Shown piece by piece: positions 54,867 to 64,000 of a stretch of DNA of 64,000 nucleotides (position 1 is its first letter; each line of letters begins with the position of its first letter). Both the position numbers and the translations under genes were made by a program. The stretch covers positions 17,417,955 to 17,481,954 of the forward strand of contig NC_044919.1 of assembly GCF_003576645.1 (NCBI RefSeq), given 5' to 3'. Source of the stretch: Ipomoea triloba. Its lineage: Eukaryota > Streptophyta > Magnoliopsida > Solanales > Convolvulaceae. The notes beneath the pieces are model-generated. The model made no database searches. It was not told where the DNA came from and worked only from the letters and a program-made list of their open reading frames with translations.

Positions 54867-56107
54867 TGATAAGCACCAAGAATAGAACTTATAAGGGGTC
54901 TTTATTAGATTAAAAGCGCATCGTTTTGACATCCGATTACAACAATTGCATGCATTTTAGCTCAAATGCGATAAAAAACTTCTAACAACATTTCTAGAAA
55001 GAGTTTTTGAGGTATTTCACAGGTTGAAAAGGAATTTGAGGCTAAAATAGAGCAAAAGACAAACAAGCCGAAATGCAGTAGCGTCCCACACAGCCTCACA
55101 CGCGTGTGGCTGGACGTGGAATAATTCCAGTGAGCTCCCACGCCCGCCACCACGCGTGGAAGCAAGCGTGGTCGGGCCAAGGGCCATTTTGGGAAATTTG
55201 TTCCCTTTTTGTCACCTATATAAATCCCTTTTGCCCTAAACCTAAGGAAGAGATAATAGATCAGAAAATTGATAGAATAGGGTAAAATAGATCTAGAGGG
55301 TTTTCTCCCCTCTTGGGGGAAAATTCCCTTCTTTCATAGTTTAGAATAGATCAAGGGCAAGAGAGAAGATTGGGATTTCAAGATCAAGGTTGTAAAGATC
55401 CCCTTTCTAAAGGGTGGTAACCATTCTCTTCATTTTCTAATTCAATACTTGTTTCTTTGAATTTTCCTTTCTCTTTCTTGTTTCTTTAGTATGATAGAGT
55501 AGATTAGATAGGAGATTGGTGGCCCCATGGTAGATCTATGTGGATGTTTAATATTATTGCTTTGAATTGTGAGTTGCTTGATTGTTGGATGTTGAACTTG
55601 TGTGGATGATGTTCTTCAAGCTTTGTGCCTTTTGTGGCCACATTAGGTAGCAAACTCAAAGGAAGTGAGTGTGTGCGCGATAGCGGCCACTCACAAGTCT
55701 AACTCACCCACATCTCCGCTCTTAGTCCGAAAGGACGAGATCCGAGAGGAGTGGTAGACAAAATGTTTGATAAAATGCCCCAACCGAATGAGGATGCGGG
55801 AGTCCAAAGTGTGACGCCACTTGGTAGTGTGCCACGAACTCCCTAGTCTATTCCACGACTTGCACTCGCAAAACCATCCAAAGATAGACCACATGGAAAA
55901 GCCTAAAGCCCAATCTCTACTTTACTTTTAGTTATTTTAAACAACCACTATCAACCTTCCCCTCTTACAAATGAATCCAACCCTTAGCATTCCCGTAACT
56001 CGATTCCCATTCGTCATCCTTGAGAGACACGACACTCGGGGAGTCTTGACTCTTCGTTTTATCACCACCCACCTTCACATTCACTCCCACTAAATACGCA
56101 TCCTTCA
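54867..56107 (+). repeat. 3' LTR of the Athila-like element (1241 bp)
   Basis: It is nearly the same as the 5' LTR and starts TGATAAGCACCAAGAATAGA after the purine tract. It lacks ~46-48 bp present in the 5' LTR near 48630 (TTCTTCAACCTCTTAGATGC). It is followed by the ATCCC TSD. Confidence 0.93.
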
Positions 56108-56339
56108 ATCCCATATATATTAAATACACACACACGCACATATGTATGTATAAAATGAAACATGGTTTTATAATAGTTAATATAAACCCAATGAAAAGAA
56201 ATGAGAAGAAGGAGAAATACGAGTCATGTGTAACACACACTTTCTTTAAAACTGATTCATTACTTTCCGATGGTGCTAGGAGCGTTGTAGCATCAGTCTC
56301 CCAAGATAAAACGGATTACAACTTAAAGTTTGAGCATTC

Positions 56340-57060
56340 CAACTAAAAGCTCAGCGAACAAGAACACCAAGCAAGCACTCCGTACAATTTACGGAATTGT
56401 TGGTAGAATATTTCACGAAAAAGGTTTTGAGAGAGACTAAGAGAAAAACAACAGAGTTTTGATATTTCAAAAACTAGCAAAAAATCTGCGAATAGCAAGG
56501 CTTTTTATAAGAGATGAGAAAATTAATAGCATTAAACCATGGCATTAACACTGGTTTAAAACCAGTTTGTAACCTTCAATCCATTAACCTCGAATATTTA
56601 TAAATTAAAAATTGGAACTAATTCGCAAATAATTCTGAAAATTCAGAATTAAATCTTTCATAACGGCATTCCGAAGAGTAGTTTGAGCAGTACCAATGAA
56701 TAGTAGATCGAGTAGTACCCACGAAAGGTTACGTACTACTGGCAAAATCATTGGGGACATTTGTGTTTGCAGGCGACAACATACACGAGTTCAAGTCTTT
56801 TCAGACTCATTTTGGGATTTGATTTACTACCCCCTATCCACGAAAGAGGGCCTTTGTGCTATATAATTCAACCTCTTTTTAAAAGGCTATTGTATATATA
56901 GTGGTGTAAATCCACTTCACAAACCAATGTGGGACAAGTGCTTTTCCAAAACCTTTTCACGTTCATTTTCTAACTCAAATGAGTTTACTTTGAGAATCAA
57001 TTTCTCATTCATTTATTATCCGTTTTGAGCATACAATATATGGAAAATCAGACGGACCAC
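56340..57060 (-). mobile_element. Diverged SIRE-like LTR fragment
   Basis: Reverse-strand relatives of the 2474 LTR include AATGTGGGACAAGTGCTTTTCC, CTTTGAGAATCAATTTCTCATTC (20-base cores) and ATCCGTTTTGAGCATACAAT, plus the ATTAAACCATGGCATTAA block near 56532. Ends and TSD are not clear and the copy is old. Confidence 0.6.
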
Positions 57061-57623
57061 ATAAGATTTTAAACAAAAAACACAGTGATATTTTCGTAAT
57101 TATTACAAATTTTACTAAGCAAACTTGAACACTAAAATCTACACTTTCCAGAATTTTCCATGTTAGCACATTTAGTATTAACATATTACACAATTAGTAT
57201 TAACATTTTACACATTTATTATTAATTATTAAAATATTGCACTTGCAAAAATAAGAAAATAGATTACACTTATGGTTTTAATTTTAGAGTTTATGACTGA
57301 GTTTTTGGTTTTATTTGGTTTAGTGGTTCACTTTTTACTGCTTAGAGTCTAGCATTTACGGCTTAAATTTAAAATTTAGCTTTATCATTGATTTTTTAAA
57401 AATTTATCCAGATTTGCATATATTGTTGTTATATACGGAGTATTACATATTTATGTGTTCACGTTTGTAAAGTGAAGTTGACGATAATTAGAAAAATGTC
57501 ACCATGTTCTTTAAAAAATCTGATCTAAACCTCCAATTTTTACAGATGTAGTGTTGAGATTTGTTCTTAGTTTTCTCCTAAGACTGTGTTCTCATGAGAT
57601 CCTAATTAAGCCTCTCTCTCTCT

Positions 57624-57667
<44 letters not shown>

Positions 57668-58350
57668 TCAGGTTAGAACCAAGCTTAACTTAGGAACTGT
57701 AAACGTGTGAAATATTACACCATATTTACTGCACCCAAATACGATTGTATCGCAAGGGTCCTCCAGACATGTCTGTGAGCTGTAGCAGCACAATTCTTTA
57801 TTAATTACAGTGTAATTATTCACAAATTTGCAATTCACAGATTAATGCTGTTCTCACTTGATTAGAAATTTGGGGGGAGGGGGTGGTGGGGGGAGGGGGG
57901 GTGAGGTAGCGCCCTTTGGAGGCGCCAGGCGCCCCTGCATGTGACTGTTAGTAGCTAACCCATTTTGTCTTATTTCCAACATGCCCCAAAATCATGCCTC
58001 AGCAATTACATGTGTGTTGGTCGGTCTATGTTTTGTACACTTGACATTCCACGTGTTAACTAATTTTACAGTGTGAAGCTATATCACAATTCACAAGTAA
58101 CTCAAACGTCATTAGTAGCCTTTTGAGATTATTTTTATCCTGCAATACTCTCATATTTTTTTTTTTTAATGTCTCATTTCTACCTTATCAAATTTATAGC
58201 TTCTTTATTAATTTTTTTTTTTTTTACATCATTGTAATATTTTATTGTTAGAAATAATTTATTTCTAACATTATTTATATAATAAATGTTATAATTTTAT
58301 AAGATACTCACAATGATAATGAGTGATGCATAAAGACAGAATTACTGGGT
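57061..58350. other. AT-rich intergenic DNA with microsatellites
   Basis: A (CT)n run (57613-57625) joins a (TA)n run (57627-57661). A G-rich low-complexity stretch lies at 57869-57903. Short TACACAATTAGTATTAACAT repeats occur near 57165-57225. No gene is supported. Confidence 0.6.
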
Positions 58351-58355
58351 GAGCC

Positions 58356-58700
58356 CCCCCCCCCCCCCCCCCCCCCCCCCCCCTTTTTTTTTTTTTNNNN
58401 NNNNNNNNNNNNNNNNNNNNNNNNNNNNNNNNNNNNNNNNNNNNNNNNNNNNNNNNNNNNNNNNNNNNNNNNNNNNNNNNNNNNNNNNNNNNNNNNNNNN
58501 NNNNNNNNNNNNNNNNNNNNNNNNNNNNNNNNNNNNNNNNNNNNNNNNNNNNNNNNNNNNNNNNNNNNNNNNNNNNNNNNNNNNNNNNNNNNNNNNNNNN
58601 NNNNNNNNNNNNNNNNNNNNNNNNNNNNNNNNNNNNNNNNNNNNNNNNNNNNNNNNNNNNNNNNNNNNNNNNNNNNNNNNNNNNNNNCCCCTCCCCCCCG
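58356..58700. other. Assembly gap of about 290 N between poly-C/poly-T and C-rich ends
   Basis: Poly-C (about 58356-58383) and a T-run precede Ns from 58397 to 58687, followed by CCCCTCCCCCCCGCCCC. The homopolymers probably stopped assembly. Open frames spanning the gap are meaningless. Confidence 0.95.
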
Positions 58701-58720
58701 CCCCTTCTCATTTTGTTAAA

Positions 58721-59098
58721 GGGTTTATTACTGAAATGGTTCCTCAACTATTGCGAAATTAATAATTTGGTCCTCGACAATTTTTCGTACCCGATTAAGT
58801 CCTCCGACTTTGAAAATTTTAACCAATTTAATCATCCGTTTATTTTGTCGTTAAAATTGGGACCAAATTGGTAATTAATTTTTCACTGAAATGGTCTCTT
58901 GACTATAGCAAAACTACCAATTTTGTCCCTTGACTATAGCAAAATTACCAATTTGGTCCCGATTTTAACGGCAAAATAAACGGAGGACCAAATTGGATAA
59001 AATTTTCAAAGTCGATGGACTTAATTGGGCACGAAAAATTGTCGAGGACCAAATTGGTAATTTCGCAATAGTCGAGAGACCATTTTGGCAATAAACTC
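58721..59098. mobile_element. Mutator-like foldback MITE (378 bp)
   Basis: It is flanked by perfect 10-bp TSDs TTTTGTTAAA (58711-58720, 59099-59108). The arms GGGTTTATTACTGAAATGGT and GAGTTTATTGCCAAAATGGT are inverted repeats extending over most of the element (AACTATTGCGAAATTA with TAATTTCGCAATAGT). A central duplication reads CTTGACTATAGCAAAA twice. Confidence 0.92.
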
Positions 59099-59109
59099 TT
59101 TTGTTAAAA

Positions 59110-59628
59110 TATAATGGTTAAAAGATGTATGTTGGAAAAGGTTATGGGTTCTTAAAGAAGTTGAGGTTTTACATTCCTAAAAAAATTTCTATTCTTAAAA
59201 GAGGTTTCTCATTCCTTTTGAAAGAGACTTTCATCATATCTAAAAACATAATAAATGTGAATGAAGGTTATACCCCTCATTTATGTCCATTTTTTCCGTT
59301 AAGTTTTTTTTGTACATTATGCTATAAAAGTTGTACTACATAATATTTTGGACAAATATACCCCTACCGTTATAACTTCCGTTATCTTTTCCACTATTAT
59401 TACTAAGCAAATGCATCCACCATATATTTTCTTATCTTCTTCAATAATAATAATAATATATGCACATTAAATATTAGAGTTATATGTTAGTTATTTTTTA
59501 AAATATAAATTAAATATCTAATTTATAAAAATATTTTACATTATTATTATTATTTACAATTTACAATATTAAAATTTAAATAAATTTAAAATTTGAATAC
59601 AAAATACTAATATTGGGCACTTATATTT
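59110..59628. other. AT-rich DNA, probably the body of a Helitron
   Basis: No gene is seen. The stretch leads into the Helitron 3' end at 59629-59654, but the matching 5' end was not found. Confidence 0.4.
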
Positions 59629-59654
59629 TGCGCATCGCGCATAAGAAAAACTAG
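59629..59654 (+). mobile_element. Helitron-type 3' terminus
   Basis: The stem TGCGC-ATC-GCGCA (59629-59641) is followed by TAAGAAAAA and CTAG (59651-59654), then T. This is the usual hairpin plus CTRR ending. Confidence 0.65.
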
Positions 59655-60704
59655 TCTTATAAATACATAGGAAAACTCTAGGGATTTCTAAGGTTTTTCA
59701 GTCTCTAAGTTTTCTAGTTTCGAATACCATCAGGAGGTGATTAATGTATATAGATCAAGTGAAGCATTCTTGATTATTCAAGTTAGAAATTACTTCTCCA
59801 ATGGAATCAAGTTATAAGTCTATATCTTTATTCTTGTTTTAATTAAAAATCCATGATCATGAACATTGTTTAGTTGATTGATTTGATTAAATGCAGTTTA
59901 TTGTTATTTGTGCTTTCGCATTCAAGTTATAGTGCATAAAAGTTGTGATTAACATTTATCACTTTCAAAAGTTGTTCACTTTCACATTACATTATAATAT
60001 AATAACAAATTAATAAAAAACCAAATTAATGATAAAAAAAAAAAAAGAATAGTACACAAGTACAAAAGGCTGTCGCATACTGCCCTGCGGTAGAAAACTT
60101 GCAAGCCGCATGACTTACAAAATACGGAGTAAAAGAAACAAAAACCACACAAACTTCTCCCCTGGAAAATTGGCAATTCTTCTCTGGTACATATATTCCG
60201 TGAACGAAACACTGTTACGGATTTTTTAACAAAACATGGGTGTAGTTCTAGGGAGACCAGGACTTTTTTTTTTTTTTTTTTTTTTTTGAAATAAGAGAGT
60301 GAAGGGAGAGGTAAAGGAAAACAAAAATAGAGAGAAAAAAATTTAGCATAAAACACACTTGCTAGGTGTTTGGTGGTGTGCCTAACTCACACCAATCAAA
60401 TTTTTTTTCTATCTCCTTTAAGATCTTACGAAAAATTCAATTCTTGCAAAAGTTTTTATTTCTTCTTTTTCTTACTCTCTCTTTCCTCAAACTCACTTCT
60501 TTGTTAGAAAAAACTCCACAAAAAATATTATTAGCCATGCTCTAAACTAATTTGGGCATTAATAAGCTTGCGGCCGGTTGAGTTCCCCTTGATTGAATCT
60601 GGGCCTTTAAAAAAAATCTAATTTGGGCATTTGTTTAGTTTCAGACATGGGCTTTGAGTTCCCCTTGATTGATTCTTCAGACTTATCAATCCGGCAAATT
60701 ATGC
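59655..60704. other. Intergenic DNA with a GAGCATCC-family MITE end and homopolymers
   Basis: A T-run of about 23 lies at 60266-60288. The right end of a GAGCATCC-family MITE (CTCTCTTTCCTCAAACTCAC...TTAGCCATGCTC then TAA) lies at about 60475-60542. A short duplication (GAGTTCCCCTTGATTGA) occurs at 60579 and 60657. No gene is supported. Confidence 0.55.
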
Positions 60705-60980
60705 TATGGATCCAGGTTCACCTTGCAATGTGGACCCAGATGCATGTTTACAATTTAAAAATTTTATGTGAATATAGAATTATGAAATTGTAAATATAGA
60801 GTTATGAAATTGTGAACATAAAATTCTGAAATTGTGAATATAGAGTTTTGAAATTGTGAACATAGAATTCTGTGATTGTGAATGTAGAGTTAAAAAATTG
60901 TGAATGTAGAGTTCTAAAATTGTGAACATAAAGTACTAAAATTGTGAACATGGATCTGAGTCCACCTTCGGATCCATGCA
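60705..60980. repeat. Foldback element with eight to nine TGTGAATATAGAGTT units
   Basis: The ends CTATGGATCCAGGTTCACC and GTCCACCTTCGGATCCATGC are inverted. Between them AAATTGTGAACATAGAGTTC-like ~22-bp units run in tandem. It is the better-preserved relative of 43108-43408. Confidence 0.8.
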
Positions 60981-61172
60981 TAACAACTCACTAATGTTGA
61001 TTTATTTTCAATACATTAAATGCTCATTTTTTAAATATTGTAGGTTTATTTTCACAATACTAATGCAAATACGTCATTATATTGATAGACATCATATAAG
61101 TTTATTAACCACAAGATTCATTTTCAAAATACTAATGGTTCATTTGTACAATACTAAAATAGATTCATATAC

Positions 61173-61184
<12 letters not shown>

Positions 61185-61247
<63 letters not shown>
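61185..61247. repeat. (TA)n microsatellite at the Helitron target
   Basis: An AT dinucleotide run of about 60 bases ends at the CTAG that terminates the minus-strand Helitron. (TA)n tracts also flank the Helitron at 45474, consistent with AT-dinucleotide targeting. Confidence 0.9.
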
Positions 61248-61248
<1 letters not shown>

Positions 61249-61387
61249 TAGTTATCAAACGCGCGTTGCGCGATTAAACTAATGCCAATGCGTATTTTTA
61301 AATTAGTGTTCCTTAATTGGTTAAAGTAGTCATATAATAATGAGAGAGAAAAAATGCTAAATTAATAAAAATAAAAGAAATAGTCTC

Positions 61388-62760
61388 TGATAAGCTTAAT
61401 TTCTAGACATTTTTAGAGTAATTTTAGTAAGTGTTTTGCATTAATAAATTAAGTTTTAGTGTCGATCTTATTATAAATATTATATTTATTTATAAGTTAC
61501 TAGTTTAGATTGGTTTTAATAAATATTAGGCTAATGTTGCATTTTTATTAATATAAATAGAGATTTTATTTTAACTTTAGGATTAATATTATTTGGTAGC
61601 TTTATGAATTCAATTTTAAACTAGTGTTTTAATTATTAAGTTTATCTAAATTGGGTCATTAGGCTATAGTAATCTTTCTTTTAACTTTATTTTATTTTAT
61701 TTGATTTGCTTGATTTCTTTTAGGGTTTCTACGCAACAGACTAAAGCAACTATAAAAAAAAAGGAGGAAAATTAATTTGGGTCTTTGGGTTCACAGTTAC
61801 GGACGAAAGAAAAGGGACGAAAAAAAGATAAAAGAAACCAATTTCAATTGGTATTTATTTGGGGACGGCAGAACACGGACGGAAGACAGATGCGAAGAAG
61901 GCAGAAGCAGACGAACCAGCCAGGGTGCGTAGCAGCGGCGTCAGCGAGGAAGCGAAGGAATTTCCGAGCTTTCAATCGAGGCTATTAATTCTCTAGGCTT
62001 GAATTACTTTCTTCTGTCTCTATTTTATTCTTGTTCCTTGTTAGGTTAAATTTTCAGATTAATATTTTCTTGAACAATTTATGCATTGAATTATGATTAT
62101 TGGTTAAAACTTTAATTAGGGATTTGGATTAGCCTTATATTAGATTAATTGACTACTCCCTAGGTTTGATTCTTCTAATTTCAATTAAATAATTGAGAGT
62201 GATTATATTTACCTTATGTATTTTAGTTGTGGATCATGTGATTGGCCATTGCATATTTTCCATTATTAGGGTTCATAAGAAGAACTGACAGGTGAATTAT
62301 GAACCTGGACCTCGTAAGATAGAGATAATTGACCTAAATTAGACATAGCTTTAGGTATTTGTGGTGAGTTTTGATTGTTGCTTAATGGGTTCAATTAATG
62401 TTGGTGAGATATCGACGGATGATCACAGTTAATTGGATACAACCTAGTAGCTCGACGGAGTATTAGGATATAAATGGAGCAATCATCACTATAATCGCAC
62501 GAATCAGTACTTAGGATGGTTAGTTAATTATCTAATAGGTGAACCCAAATCCCTAGTCTTTTCTCAATTAGAAGTTTTCTTAATTTTAAATTCACAAATA
62601 TTTATTTTAATACATGAATTTCTTTTATTTGCGTTTTTCCTATCTACAAAATTAGTTATTAAGAATAGCAGTTAATTGTGTTCTTCGTGGGATCGACCCT
62701 GGAATACTCCAGGAATTTATACTGTGATTGTCTCTGTGCGCTTGCTGAAAATATCAATCA
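61388..62760. mobile_element. Solo LTR (1373 bp) inserted in Helitron copy 2
   Basis: It starts TGATAAGCTTAATTTC and ends GAAAATATCAATCA. It is flanked by exact TSDs GTCTC (61383-61387, 62761-62765). Copy 1 has the empty site (ATCGAGACTATTTC, about 26822). Near its right end GTTCTTCGTGGGATCGACCC resembles the closing part of Tat/Athila-type LTRs. Confidence 0.9.
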
Positions 62761-62808
62761 GTCTCGATACTTATATATTTTAATAAAACATAACGAAATT
62801 GTAAATAG

Positions 62809-63154
62809 CTAAATTACAACTAAAGTAAGTAGAAACAAATAAACCACTTGCATGTGAGCAAATGGCGTGTCATCATTGTCACTTATTTGGACACCGGTCC
62901 GATCATTTAAAGTCCATGTGTAATTGTATTTGTGATCAAGTACTTTATAGTTCGCCCGGACAGGTTTGACAATGACATTTGAGATGATGTACCATTTGTT
63001 GGTTTGTAAAGTGATATCATACATTCTAATGTCATTATCAAACACTATTGATTGAACCTAAATTCCTAGAATTTAGATATAGCATTTACAATGATGTTGG
63101 TGGTGAATGAGAGCATCTTCTTAATAATAATAATACTAATAATGATAAAAATAA

Positions 63155-63190
<36 letters not shown>

Positions 63191-63280
63191 AAATTTTTTA
63201 CTATTTACTTACCGTTTCATCCTCAAGGACGATGAGCATATACTTTGAGAAATATGTTCATAAAGGATGTTATGAAATAA
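62809..63280 (-). pseudogene. RPA1-like OB-fold gene fragment, copy 2
   Basis: The minus strand encodes VFDNDIRMYDITLQTNKWYI...SNVIVKPVRANYKVLDHKYN (20-residue cores), nearly the same as copy 1. The preceding exon is shortened by an internal deletion: copy 1 has about 110 bp between ACATATTTC and GTATATACTCAT that is absent here. TAG replaces the codons before VQSIVFD. It is not likely to be functional. Confidence 0.7.
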
Positions 63281-64000
63281 TATATTGGGAACCACAACAT
63301 TACATGCAATGATACAAGTATATATGAACAGAGTATACAATAGATATATTTACATAACGATATGAGAACCACAACATTACATACAAGGATACAAGTATAG
63401 ATGAACAAATTATACAATAGATATATTTACATAACGATATTGAAGTTATACTAATTAATGAGTATACCATCATTGTTTTTTTTTTTTTTAAAAAAACTGT
63501 AATCATTATGAGTACAAATACAAATAATAGAATTAGCATGATAGTATGTTGACAATCATACCTATACAATGTCAAGTAGATGGTGTGTTTGCAGAATATG
63601 TTAGGTTTAGTTTTGGTGAATACCAGTGAGAAGGGGAGGGGTTTATATACTGTTATTTTGGATAGAATAATGATTTAGTTAGGAATCTATACAAAATTGT
63701 ATTATAGAATCCTATTAAGACTTCAATATTCTAATTTTAAGTTAGGAATCTATACAGAATTGTATTATAGAATATTGCCAATTTGTTTGAAAACTGCAAT
63801 AAAGAAACAAATTGTCTAAAGAATTTAATGTTAAACTTCCGTTAACTTTAACGGAAAGAATTTGGTAAAATTATAAATGATTAGGATATATTAGGAATTT
63901 AATTGGAGGTTGCACAATAAGAAGAACACAAAGTAAAATATGTTATAGCAGACTATTACACCGACATTTTTTAGTTCCAGTTAGAGGTCTAACATTATTA

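Larger units (their letters stand above)
47490..56107 (+). mobile_element. Complete non-autonomous Athila-like LTR retrotransposon, 8.6 kb, no pol
   Basis: It is flanked by exact TSDs ATCCC (47485-47489, 56108-56112). LTRs are 47490-48778 and 54867-56107, opening TGATAAGCACC and closing ATCCTTCA, and differ visibly by few substitutions and one ~46-48 bp deletion. A tRNA-Asp-type primer binding site follows the 5' LTR. Internal frames encode a proline/tyrosine-rich and acidic product and an ATHILA ORF-1-like product. No protease, RT, RNase H or integrase is found in 6 kb, so it must use a helper's enzymes. Confidence 0.92.
61248..64000 (-). mobile_element. RPA-carrying Helitron, copy 2 (5' end beyond the window)
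   Basis: Minus-strand 3' end: hairpin CGCGC-AAC-GCGCG, eight bases, then CTAG at 61251-61248 in a TA target. It is homologous to 25500-26940 apart from a solo LTR (61388-62760) and small deletions. The 5' TC end was not reached by base 64000. It carries an OB-fold gene fragment but shows no Rep/helicase in the window. Confidence 0.7.

Noticed and set aside
57869..57903. G-rich run as a regulatory quadruplex
   Set aside because: There is no nearby gene and it may be low-quality sequence close to the assembly gap.
58289..58762. Open frames across the N gap
   Set aside because: They consist of unknown residues flanked by homopolymers, so they are artefacts of the gap.
60976..61251. 91-codon plus frame ending in an Ile/Tyr run
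   Set aside because: The C-terminal half is translation of a (TA)n microsatellite and the rest is AT-rich noncoding DNA.

Overview
The window looks like repeat-rich nuclear DNA from a eudicot plant. It is AT-rich and carries one spliced cell-wall gene with plant-type introns. Around that gene are Copia, gypsy/Athila-like, L1-type LINE, CACTA, hAT-like, Harbinger-like, Mutator-like, Helitron and SINE insertions. A run of about 300 N behind a poly-C tract (58397-58687) and a single N (34881) show that it is a draft scaffold. I cannot name the species.

Layout. 1-1453: 5' end of a minus-strand Copia element. 2290-9730: a four-level nest. A short tandem repeat holds a SIRE-like solo LTR (2474-9670), which holds a gypsy-type solo LTR (2811-8709), which holds a non-autonomous LTR element (3898-6603) whose left end is an inverted copy of its own 3' end. 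A SINE sits in the outer LTR. 9869-13262: solo LTRs, a hAT-like element with an exact 8-bp duplication, and a chain of abutting MITEs. 13646-16967 (minus): the only intact host gene I can support, a four-exon TRICHOME BIREFRINGENCE-LIKE (TBL) O-acetyltransferase of 453 aa. 17440-20430: nested MITEs, a minisatellite and AT-rich DNA. 20570-23498: a CACTA transposon with a decayed Ulp1-like protease gene, a GC-rich solo LTR and palindromic subterminal repeats. 25430-26964 and 61248-64000 (inverted): two copies of a repeat carrying an RPA/OB-fold gene; the second ends in a Helitron-type 3' terminus. 26965-33335: a dead Copia element with a solo LTR in gag and, in its 3' LTR, a Mutator-like element carrying a piece of an AP2/ERF transcription factor gene. 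34264-36556: MITE, foldback repeat with a probable assembly duplication, long hairpin. 37021-42730: two 5'-truncated minus-strand LINEs. 43100-47489: foldback elements and Helitron ends. 47490-56107: a complete, fairly young, non-autonomous Athila-like element with no pol. 56340-64000: LTR remnants, the gap, foldback elements and the second RPA-carrying copy.

The genes do not form a pathway: the TBL gene acts in cell-wall polysaccharide acetylation and nearly everything else is mobile DNA. Target-site duplications (TSDs) read directly from the sequence fix most insertion boundaries and give a relative order of events. The observations most worth following are the palindromic LTR element (3898-6603), the two-module Athila-like element with paired stem-loops after each coding region (47490-56107), the ERF-carrying MULE (32405-33298), the foldback families with minisatellite cores, and the RPA-carrying Helitron-like repeats.
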